A program made the translations under genes and the position numbers. A stretch of DNA of 7,066 nucleotides from WGAB01 sp964406105 (GTDB lineage Bacteria; Hydrothermota; Hydrothermia; WGAB01). Numbering within the stretch: position 1 is the stretch's first letter; each line of letters begins with the position of its first letter. Shown here piece after piece: positions 1 through 5,329 of the stretch. The notes beneath the pieces are model-generated. The model worked only from the letters and a program-made list of their open reading frames with translations. It was not told the DNA's origin and did not search any database. The stretch spans positions 1 to 7,066 of the forward strand of contig CAYOQK010000057.1 in the NCBI GenBank assembly GCA_964406105.1. Reading direction: 5' to 3'.

Positions 1-274
1 TGCTTGGTGAGCCGCTCCTCCCTTCTTGGGCGTTCGGTCACAGTCACTCGTATCGCTCCGAAGTCCTGCTCCTTAGAAGTATCTGGCGAGGCTGGGCGAG
101 GAAATCTATGGCTTGAGTTAAGCGAAAATCGGAATTTTGAGGCTTAACCCTATTCTGCCATCCGTCAGTTCAACCGAATGCATCCGCCGATGCTGCCTTT
201 TTCAGAGAAATTGGGAACGTTTGGGGAGAGAGTCTTTTCGTCGGCGCCGTGTTGCATTGGGTGGGGGGAGTGGA
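1..274. other. Upstream region with no recognisable gene
   Basis: No homology-grade coding signal or RNA gene is visible here. On the plus strand a frame is open from base 1 to a TAA at 145-147, but its 48 residues match no family I know. On the minus strand a frame could begin at a GTG at 45-47, preceded by a GGAG-like site, and run off the left edge. Its visible 15 residues are too few to judge. The region does not contain the end of sucC, the usual neighbour of sucD. An upstream in-frame ATG at 178 would extend sucD by 45 residues, but these do not resemble the family N-terminus. A gene fragment at the left edge remains possible on either strand. Confidence 0.5.
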
Positions 275-280
275 TACAAT
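252..280 (+). promoter_or_regulatory. Predicted sigma70-type promoter of sucD
   Basis: TTGCAT at 252-257 could serve as the -35 element and TACAAT at 275-280 as the -10 element, separated by exactly 17 bp. The -10 box matches the consensus at five of six positions. The -35 box matches only at the TTG core. A start about 7 nt downstream would give a 5' leader of roughly 25 nt that contains the sucD ribosome site. Prediction from spacing and motif only. Confidence 0.5.
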
Positions 281-300
281 TAGCCTGTTCCCATAACCGA

Positions 301-306
301 AGGAGG
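301..306 (+). promoter_or_regulatory. Strong Shine-Dalgarno site fixing the sucD start
   Basis: AGGAGG lies 6 nt before the ATG at 313. It is the best ribosome site in the window along with the one before tatA, and it supports the ATG at 313 over the in-frame ATG at 178. Confidence 0.9.
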
Positions 307-312
307 TTTTCC

Positions 313-1185
313 ATGGCGATCCTGGTGGGCAAAGATACCCGGGTTGTGGTCCAAGGGATTACCGGGCGCGATGGTTCGTTCCACACCCAGTTGATGCTGG
401 AGTACGGCACCCAAGTGGTGGCAGGGGTGACACCGGGCAAAGGAGGCCAAGAGGTACACGGTGTCCCGGTGTTTGACACCGTGGCTGAAGCCGTGGATAA
501 AACCGGGGCGAACGCCTCGGTGATCTTCGTGCCTGCACGCTTCGCCGCCGATGCCATCATGGAAGCCGCCGACGCAGGGGTAAACCTGATCGTGGCCATC
601 ACCGAAGGGATCCCTGTGCACGACATGATGAAGGTGATGGCCTACTTGGAAGGCAAGAACACCCGGCTTATCGGCCCCAACTGCCCAGGCATCATCACGC
701 CGGGTGAGGCCAAGATCGGAATCCTCCCAGGCCAGATTTTTACCCGAGGCCCGGTTGGCGTGATTTCCCGATCTGGCACCCTCACCTACGAGATCGTGAG
801 CCATCTGACGGCCGCCGGCCTGGGACAGAGCACGGCCATCGGCATCGGCGGAGACCCTATCATTGGCAGCCGTTTCGTGGATCTCCTAAAGTTGTTCAAC
901 GAAGACCCTGAAACCGAAGCCGTGGTGGTGATCGGCGAGATCGGTGGCACCGATGAACAGGAAGCCGCAGCGTACATCAAAGAACACTTTACCAAGCCTG
1001 TGGTGGCCTTCATTGCCGGTCGCACCGCGCCCCCGGAGAAGCGGATGGGCCACGCCGGCGCCATCATCTCGGGCGGCACAGGCACCGCAGCCGAGAAAAT
1101 CGCCGCCTTTGAGGCCGCAGGCGTGCCTGTAGCAGCCCTGCCCGAAGAGGTGGCCGTGTTGGTGAAGGAAAAACTGGGCAGGTGA
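313..1185 (+). CDS. sucD: Succinyl-CoA ligase (ADP/GDP-forming), alpha subunit
   Basis: This 290-residue protein is the alpha subunit of succinyl-CoA synthetase, which interconverts succinyl-CoA and succinate with substrate-level NTP formation in the TCA cycle, in the cytoplasm. Its length is typical of the family. Visible features are the N-terminal CoA-binding Rossmann segment with GITGRDGSFHT (residues 16-25), the GPNCPGIITPG motif (121-131), SGTLTYE (154-160), and RMGHAGAI (244-251), whose His247 corresponds to the phosphorylated histidine. The ATG at 313 is chosen because it has AGGAGG 6 nt upstream and the family N-terminus begins there. No sucC lies in the 312 bases upstream, so the beta subunit must be elsewhere or separated from it. 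The next gene starts 1 nt after the stop. A closely related ligase such as malate-CoA ligase alpha cannot be wholly excluded. Confidence 0.95.
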   Translation: MAILVGKDTRVVVQGITGRDGSFHTQLMLEYGTQVVAGVTPGKGGQEVHGVPVFDTVAEAVDKTGANASVIFVPARFAADAIMEAADAGVNLIVAITEGIPVHDMMKVMAYLEGKNTRLIGPNCPGIITPGEAKIGILPGQIFTRGPVGVISRSGTLTYEIVSHLTAAGLGQSTAIGIGGDPIIGSRFVDLLKLFNEDPETEAVVVIGEIGGTDEQEAAAYIKEHFTKPVVAFIAGRTAPPEKRMGHAGAIISGGTGTAAEKIAAFEAAGVPVAALPEEVAVLVKEKLGR

Positions 1186-1186
1186 T

Positions 1187-1708
1187 GTGCCTTTGACCCT
1201 TTTACTGCTTGCACTTTTGGCGGGGGAGCCTGGGTGGCTCCCCCGTTTACAGTCCTTTTTGGAACACCACCCAAGCCTAAGGGTGCCCTTCACCGAAGTG
1301 ATCCACCGCCCTCACGAGGTGGATACCATAGAAGGATGGCTTTGGATTCAACGCCCTGATCGGGTACGAGTGGAAACGTCGGAGATGATCTGGGTTCAGC
1401 AGGGCACCCAAGGGTTGATGAAGGACTTAACCACCGGCCAGACATCACGGTTTCGCAGCCTCGGGGCTTCGCCCCTGGCCCTCTGGACCGCAGATTCGCT
1501 GCAAGCCCTGTTCCTTTGGCAAGAAACCGACACCGCCCTGGTGCTGGTTCCCCGGCAGAATCCCGCTGACACGGTTTGGCTGGTGCTGAACCCGCACACA
1601 GGTGCCCCCCTCCGATTGGGATACCGATCGGCCCAGCAAAGGCTGGTGTTCCGCTTCGGGTCATGGACCGCCGAGAGCCTTCCCGACAGCCTATTTCGGA
1701 CACCGTAA
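1187..1708 (+). CDS. LolA-like outer-membrane lipoprotein carrier protein
   Basis: This 173-residue protein resembles periplasmic LolA, which carries lipoproteins from the inner to the outer membrane. A hydrophobic N-terminus (residues 1-12, ending ALLA before GEPG) fits a signal peptide, although it has no basic residue at the front. The LolA-like part includes the FTEV strand near residue 35, then GWLWIQRPDRVRVET (50-64), matching the family pattern of a glycine, an alternating strand and a conserved RP. A later strand, RLVFRFGSW, lies near residue 153. The GTG at 1187 is the first start codon after an in-frame stop at 1163-1165. It lies 1 nt from the sucD stop, with a weak AGGT before it. 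The 3' end overlaps tatC by 46 bp. A strong hairpin covers codons 12-20. Similarity is at the motif level only, so a LolA-superfamily protein of other function is possible. Confidence 0.7.
   Translation: MPLTLLLLALLAGEPGWLPRLQSFLEHHPSLRVPFTEVIHRPHEVDTIEGWLWIQRPDRVRVETSEMIWVQQGTQGLMKDLTTGQTSRFRSLGASPLALWTADSLQALFLWQETDTALVLVPRQNPADTVWLVLNPHTGAPLRLGYRSAQQRLVFRFGSWTAESLPDSLFRTP
1221..1245 (+). terminator. Terminator-like GC hairpin inside the start of lolA
   Basis: CGGGGGAGCC (1221-1230) and GGCTCCCCCG (1236-1245) form a perfect 10-bp stem with a 5-nt TGGGT loop. Two further G-U pairs can extend the base. Downstream sequence is T-rich but interrupted: TTTAC, then CCTTTTT ending at 1260. It lies 35 nt after the sucD stop and inside lolA codons 12-20. 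It may end some sucD transcripts or act as an attenuator. The poor immediate T-tract lowers confidence in full termination. Confidence 0.5.
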
Positions 1709-2403
1709 AGGAGCCGAGTTTCTGGGATCATCTGGAGGAACTGCGGCGGCGGCTCCTCAGGATGTTGGCCGCCCTTGCAGGGGTGTCCCTTCTGGTCTAT
1801 TGGAAATCCCCCGCACTCTTGGCCTTTTTGGCTCGGCCTGTGGGGGACCTTTTCTTTTTTGCGCCGGCGGAAGCCTTTTTGGTTCGGCTTAAGGTTACGG
1901 TGGTGGCCGCCCTCCTCATCACTCTTCCGTACCACCACTGGGAGGTTTGGAGGTTCCTGCAGCCGGCGTTCACAGAGCGGGAGCGCCGCCCTGTGGGCCT
2001 GGTGTGGTGGATGGCTTTGGTGCTCTTTTACCTCGGAGCCGGTTTCGCACTCCTTCTGGCGGTTCCTCTGGGGATCCGGGTGCTCTTGGGCTTTGGAGGC
2101 CCTGCATTACAGGCCCTTTTGCGGGCAGGGGATTACGTGAACTTCGCCCTGCTCCTGATCCTGGCCTTTGGCCTACTGTTTGAGTTCCCCTTGGTGGTGG
2201 TGGCCTTGACCTGGCTGGGCGTGTTGGACCCGTGGACCCTGGGGCGGTACCGCCGAGAGGTGATTGTGGGGGTGTTCGTGTTGGCTGCCGTGGTGACCCC
2301 CTCGGTGGACTTCGTTACGCAAACGTTGTTGGCCCTTCCGCTTATAATTCTGTTTGAGGTGGGCCTTCGCATCGCCCGGAGGCTCAAGAGGAGGACGCCA
2401 TGA
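1663..2403 (+). CDS. tatC: Sec-independent (twin-arginine) translocase subunit TatC
   Basis: TatC is the multi-spanning inner-membrane receptor that recognises twin-arginine signal peptides and, with TatA, exports folded proteins. The 246-residue protein shows the family hallmarks in order: FWDHLEELRRRLL (residues 20-32), the APAEAF segment (67-72) followed by K78, FLQPAFTERERR (98-109), FEFP (173-176) with the conserved glutamate, and TPSVDFVTQTLLALP (212-226). Six hydrophobic spans are plausible. The ATG at 1663 is the nearest start that retains the N-terminal cytoplasmic signature. It leaves about 19 extra residues ahead of that signature and overlaps lolA by 46 bp in another frame. No clear Shine-Dalgarno precedes it, so translation is probably coupled to lolA. 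Its stop overlaps the tatA start as ATGA. Confidence 0.95.
   Translation: MDRREPSRQPISDTVKEPSFWDHLEELRRRLLRMLAALAGVSLLVYWKSPALLAFLARPVGDLFFFAPAEAFLVRLKVTVVAALLITLPYHHWEVWRFLQPAFTERERRPVGLVWWMALVLFYLGAGFALLLAVPLGIRVLLGFGGPALQALLRAGDYVNFALLLILAFGLLFEFPLVVVALTWLGVLDPWTLGRYRREVIVGVFVLAAVVTPSVDFVTQTLLALPLIILFEVGLRIARRLKRRTP
2389..2395 (+). promoter_or_regulatory. Shine-Dalgarno site for tatA inside the end of tatC
   Basis: AGGAGGA lies 4 nt before the tatA ATG at 2400, within the last codons of tatC. This supports independent, strong initiation of the short pore subunit, which is usually needed in excess over TatC. Confidence 0.8.
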
Positions 2404-2585
2404 TTGGCACACAGGAACTCATCATCATCCTGGTGATCGTGTTGATCCTTTTCGGGGCTTCGCGGTTGCCTGCCCTGGCTCGGGGGCTTGGGGAATCCAT
2501 TCGGGAATTCCGCAAGGCCACATCCGAGGATCGGCCCGCCGACGACGCTACCCAGCAGGACTCCACCGACACCCAAGAGTCGTAA
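2400..2585 (+). CDS. tatA: Twin-arginine translocase subunit TatA/TatE family
   Basis: This 61-residue protein has the classic TatA plan. It has a short N-terminal membrane helix (about residues 6-18, LIIILVIVLILF), an FG hinge (18-19), an amphipathic helix running through SRLPALARGLGESIREFRKA (21-40), and an acidic, polar tail. TatA multimers form the variable-size conduit for folded proteins alongside TatC. Its length is at the short end of the family, and the short tail argues for TatA rather than TatB. The start overlaps the tatC stop (ATGA) and has an AGGAGGA site. No TatB is visible here, so this may be a minimal TatAC system or TatB may be encoded elsewhere. Confidence 0.93.
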   Translation: MIGTQELIIILVIVLILFGASRLPALARGLGESIREFRKATSEDRPADDATQQDSTDTQES

Positions 2586-2594
2586 TCGCCTGGG

Positions 2595-3053
2595 TTAGAA
2601 GGGTTCGCCGGCACGGCCCTGCGACCGAGATCTCTGGTACTTGAGGAATACCTCCTCGCGAACAAGGATGGGTGCCCCGGCGCGTAGGGCCAGGGCGATG
2701 GCATCGGAGGGGCGCGCGTCCAGTTTGAGGCTGTCGCCCTGTTGCTGGAGCCAGATCTCCGCGTAGTACACGTTTTTCCGTAGATCCGTGATCACCACAC
2801 GGGTGACGTGTCCCCCTAAGGCTTCAATGGTCAAAAGCAGAAGATCGTGGGTGAGGGGACGGGGGATCGGATCGCCACGTAGGCTCCGCTCAATGGCGCG
2901 GGCCTCGGCCGGGCCAATGAAGATGGGCAGGATCCGCTTTTGGGTGGTGTCCTGGAGCACCACGGCGGGTGAGCCCGTGAGCCACTGGGGCACCACGTAC
3001 AACACCTTTACAGGCACCAGTCCTAAGAGACCTGTGAGCAGAACACCCCACAT
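2595..3053 (-). CDS. Bifunctional nuclease (BFN/DUF151) family protein
   Basis: This 152-residue protein belongs to the DUF151/bifunctional-nuclease family. Plant members have reported RNase and DNase activity, but most bacterial members are uncharacterised. The diagnostic motifs are RILPIFIGPAEARAI (residues 40-54), RPLTHDLLL (65-73), the VVITDL strand (86-91), and LDARPSDAIALALRAGAPI (111-129), the most conserved block of the family. The ATG at 3053 lies 2 nt after the RNA ligase stop, so the two genes form an operon. This start gives about 12 extra hydrophobic residues ahead of the usual VPVKVLYVV beginning. A GTG at 3017, preceded by TTAGGA, would remove them and give a 140-residue protein of normal form. 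The start is therefore uncertain, and with it whether the protein is cytoplasmic or has a short export or membrane leader. The C-terminal basic/polar tail is unremarkable. Confidence 0.88.
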   Translation of the reverse strand: MWGVLLTGLLGLVPVKVLYVVPQWLTGSPAVVLQDTTQKRILPIFIGPAEARAIERSLRGDPIPRPLTHDLLLLTIEALGGHVTRVVITDLRKNVYYAEIWLQQQGDSLKLDARPSDAIALALRAGAPILVREEVFLKYQRSRSQGRAGEPF

Positions 3054-3055
3054 GA

Positions 3056-4123
3056 TTAATCCACAATGGTTTCGCCCCGCAGGTAGGCTTTAAGGGTTTC
3101 GGTGCTCCGGAGGTACACCTTGCGGAAGCGGGCTCGCCAAAGTGGGCCAATGCGTTCTCGGCCTGCGTATTCCACGCGGATTTGGCTGGAGGCCCGATTC
3201 AGAAAGTCCAGGAGCCGGGGGATGGTTTCCTCGTGATGCACCCGAACGGTGAACTCTTGGTACACAGCACCCTCCTCGCGTACCCTTTGGAGGGCCTTTT
3301 GGAACCCCTCCAGAAAGGCACGGCCTAAGGCTTGGTGGATTTCGGGGGTCAGCGGCAGCCCGAACTCGTCAAACCCCAGCACGATGCGGACGATCCGCTG
3401 AAGGAAAAAGGCCGGCTGCAATTCCAAGAGTTTGTCGCCGTCGGCTTCCAGATCCCGAAGGTTGATGATAGGGGTGGCGTACTTCAGCACCCGGTTCTTG
3501 CCCTTGATCACCACGCCCTCAATGCCCTGGCGGTTGAGGTCTAACACGATCTCCTCCACCCGGTGGACTTCCTGCGGGTGGAACTGGCCAAAGGACCGCA
3601 CCGAGGGCAGCTGGTACTCGGCGAGCAGGTTGTAGCGTTCCTCTGGGGACAGGTATTGACGGCGGTCCAGGTCGTAAACGTCAAAGATGAAAAAGGCTAC
3701 ATCCTCGTGCAGATTGGGAGGCCAGATGTTGATGTACGGGTTCTCTGGGCCCGCCATCTCGCCCACCAGCACCTTACGGGGATGATCGTCAAAGAAACGG
3801 TGAAAGTCGCCGAAATCGGACAAGCGGTCGTACGCAAAGGGATCTACAAAGCCACCGCGGGTGAAGGGCAGTACCTCCCCCTGGTACCGCCACACCCGAA
3901 GGTTGTAGCCATCCACCTTTTCTTCCACGAAAAAGGGGCCCTGGAAATGCTTTAGAATGCCGGCCCGAAGCCTGAGCATTCGGCGGATATGGGGGTAACC
4001 AGGGATTAGGGTGTTTTGAAACACCAGGGTGCCCCGCAGATGAGGGGCCAGATCATCCACAAACCGGTAATAGGAGAGATCTCCGAAGGTTTCCTTGAGG
4101 ATGACCCGTTTTTTCGCCGTCAT
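3056..4123 (-). CDS. ATP-dependent RNA ligase, Pab1020/Rnl3 family
   Basis: This 355-residue protein resembles the homodimeric RNA ligases of archaea such as Pyrococcus abyssi Pab1020. They form a covalent lysyl-AMP and can join or circularise single-stranded RNA; their cellular role is not settled. The nucleotidyltransferase motifs are intact. Motif I is EEKVDGYNLRV (residues 67-77) with the probable adenylated Lys69. The RGGFVDPF segment is at 89-96, GEMAGPENPY at 121-130, FFIFDVYD at 144-151 (motif III region), and EGVVIKG at 202-208 (motif IV). VLKYATP at 212-218 is motif V, with Lys214. Residues from about 230 on match the length of the family's C-terminal dimerisation region. The ATG at 4123 has a TATAAT box 7 nt upstream. 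The only possible ribosome site abuts the start codon, which suggests a leaderless mRNA. Members are mostly archaeal with scattered thermophilic bacterial homologues, so past transfer is plausible. Confidence 0.9.
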   Translation of the reverse strand: MTAKKRVILKETFGDLSYYRFVDDLAPHLRGTLVFQNTLIPGYPHIRRMLRLRAGILKHFQGPFFVEEKVDGYNLRVWRYQGEVLPFTRGGFVDPFAYDRLSDFGDFHRFFDDHPRKVLVGEMAGPENPYINIWPPNLHEDVAFFIFDVYDLDRRQYLSPEERYNLLAEYQLPSVRSFGQFHPQEVHRVEEIVLDLNRQGIEGVVIKGKNRVLKYATPIINLRDLEADGDKLLELQPAFFLQRIVRIVLGFDEFGLPLTPEIHQALGRAFLEGFQKALQRVREEGAVYQEFTVRVHHEETIPRLLDFLNRASSQIRVEYAGRERIGPLWRARFRKVYLRSTETLKAYLRGETIVD

Positions 4124-4130
4124 CCTTTGG

Positions 4131-4160
4131 ATTATACCCTACGATGACCGTCGGCCTGAA
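4131..4160 (-). promoter_or_regulatory. Predicted promoter of the RNA ligase operon
   Basis: A perfect TATAAT reads on the minus strand at 4136-4131, and a weak -35 candidate, TTCAGG, reads at 4160-4155 with an 18-bp spacer. Only 7 nt separate the -10 box from the ligase ATG, so transcription would begin at or next to the start codon. This is the arrangement described for leaderless genes in several bacterial phyla. Confidence 0.6.
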
Positions 4161-4180
4161 GCCTTCAAATCGTGTACACT
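4152..4180 (+). promoter_or_regulatory. Predicted promoter of the ispDF-udg operon
   Basis: TACACT at 4175-4180 matches the -10 consensus at four of six positions and is preceded directly by TG. No good -35 is visible. Six nt separate the box from the ATG at 4187, and no Shine-Dalgarno precedes that ATG, again suggesting a leaderless transcript. The box overlaps nothing else coding if the ATG at 4187 is the real start. Confidence 0.4.
4157..4167. repeat. Short inverted repeat between divergent start codons
   Basis: TGAAG and CTTCA form a perfect 5-bp inverted repeat around a single C at 4162. It lies between the two opposing -10 boxes and overlaps the proposed -35 of the minus-strand promoter. 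It is a possible operator, but repeats this short are common by chance. Confidence 0.2.
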
Positions 4181-4186
4181 TTCACC

Positions 4187-5329
4187 ATGCAGGTGAGTGC
4201 CATTGTGGTAGCCGCAGGCAAGGGCGAACGGTTTGGCGCCCCGAAACAGGTACAACCCCTTCTGGGGATTCCCTTGTTGGAACACAGTTTGATGGCGTTC
4301 CAACGGCATCCCCAGGTGGATGAAGTGGTGCTGGTGGTATCTGAGGCCCTTTTGCCCAGAGCAGAGGAGTGGCGCCAGCGGTACCCCAAACTCCGCCGTG
4401 TGGTGGCCGGCGGAGAAACCCGCGGGGCCTCGGTGTTTCAGGGGTTGGAACAGAGCCAGGGAGAATGGCTCCTGGTGCACGATGCGGCCCGCCCGCTGCT
4501 GCGGCAGACCCTCATTGACCGGGTGCTCCAACGGTTGGAACGCCACCCCCTGGTGGTGCCCGTGCTTCGGGTGCCCGACACGGTAAAGTACTGGCGGGAT
4601 GACCGGGTGGAGGGACAGGTGGACCGGTCGCAATTGGCCCTCGTGCAGACGCCCCAAGGGGTTTGGCGCCGGATCCTTCAGCGTGCTTATGAGAAGGCTG
4701 GCGACCGTGCCCCCTTCTTTTCCGACGAGTCCAACCTGGTGGAGTACGCTTTGGGGATCCACGCCTCGCCCGTGCCTGGCGATCCTGAAAACCTGAAAGT
4801 GACGTTTCCCGAAGACTTGCAAAGGGTGGAGGCCCTGATGACGCGAAGGTTGTGCGTGGGTTTGGGCTACGATCGGCACCGGTTGGGCCAGGGACGCCCC
4901 CTGTACCTCGGCGGGGTTCGGATCCCCTCCGACCTGGGTGCCGTGGGCCACTCGGATGCCGATGTGGTGATCCATGCGCTGGTGGATGCCCTGTTAGGCG
5001 CCGCCAGCCTCGGCGATATCGGCGCGCTGTTCCCTGACCATGACCCCCAATGGAAGGATGCTCCCAGCCGAATCTTTCTGGAACGCACCCGACAACTGCT
5101 GGAACAACGGGGATACCGCGTGTTGAATGTGGACATCACCGTGATCTTGGAGCGGCCGCGGATTCGCCCCCATGTGGCCAAGATCCGTGAAAACTTGGCT
5201 GGAATCCTGGGAATCCCTAAGGACCGGATTTCCATCAAGGGCAAGTCGGGCGAGGGCATCGGCCCGGTGGACCAACGGGAGATCCTGGAGGCCTACGCCG
5301 TGGCCACCTTAGTGGGACCCCTGGAATGA
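4187..5329 (+). CDS. ispDF: Fused IspD-IspF: MEP cytidylyltransferase and MEcPP synthase
   Basis: This 380-residue fusion catalyses two steps of the MEP isoprenoid pathway. IspD transfers CMP to methylerythritol phosphate, and IspF cyclises the later CDP-ME 2-phosphate to MEcPP. The IspD domain (1-218) has AAGKGERFGAPKQ (9-21, with Lys20), VHDAARP (97-103), VQTPQ (153-157), SDESNLVE (179-186) and ENLKVTFPEDL (201-211). The IspF domain (219-380) has GLGYDRHRL (225-233) with metal ligands Asp229 and His231. It also has GHSDADVVIHALVDALLGAA (254-273), where His263 is the third ligand, then LGDIGALFPDHDP (275-287) and a C-terminal KGKSGEGIG segment (351-359). The loop just after it reads PVDQREIL, where most bacteria have a GR-containing sequence. 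The ATG at 4187 fits the IspD N-terminus. A GTG at 4172 would add five residues and falls in the proposed -10 box. The stop overlaps the next start (ATGA). Confidence 0.96.
   Translation: MQVSAIVVAAGKGERFGAPKQVQPLLGIPLLEHSLMAFQRHPQVDEVVLVVSEALLPRAEEWRQRYPKLRRVVAGGETRGASVFQGLEQSQGEWLLVHDAARPLLRQTLIDRVLQRLERHPLVVPVLRVPDTVKYWRDDRVEGQVDRSQLALVQTPQGVWRRILQRAYEKAGDRAPFFSDESNLVEYALGIHASPVPGDPENLKVTFPEDLQRVEALMTRRLCVGLGYDRHRLGQGRPLYLGGVRIPSDLGAVGHSDADVVIHALVDALLGAASLGDIGALFPDHDPQWKDAPSRIFLERTRQLLEQRGYRVLNVDITVILERPRIRPHVAKIRENLAGILGIPKDRISIKGKSGEGIGPVDQREILEAYAVATLVGPLE

Noticed and set aside
178..312. In-frame upstream ATG extending sucD by 45 residues
   Set aside because: The added residues do not resemble the SucD N-terminus, and the extension would cover the likely promoter and the AGGAGG site that serves the ATG at 313.
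1..312. A tRNA or other structured RNA upstream of sucD
   Set aside because: No cloverleaf arms, TTC-loop consensus or other known RNA motif could be assembled. The hairpin GCTT/AAGC at 111-123 is too weak.
1463..1475. GGGGC-TTC-GCCCC hairpin in lolA
   Set aside because: It is a short 5-bp stem in coding sequence with no T-run after it, as expected by chance in GC-rich DNA.
1396..1938. Long minus-strand open frame of 180 residues across lolA and tatC
   Set aside because: It lies antisense to two genes with clear family motifs, and its translation has low-complexity, Pro/Gly/Arg-rich composition typical of a GC-rich shadow frame.
4172..4186. GTG at 4172 as the ispDF start
   Set aside because: It adds only YTFT-type residues not seen in IspD, falls within the likely -10 box, and has no ribosome site. 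The ATG at 4187 fits the family.
4139..4975. Long minus-strand open frame of 278 residues opposite ispDF
   Set aside because: The plus strand carries an intact IspD-IspF with all expected motifs. The antisense translation is His/Pro/Gln-rich and matches no family.
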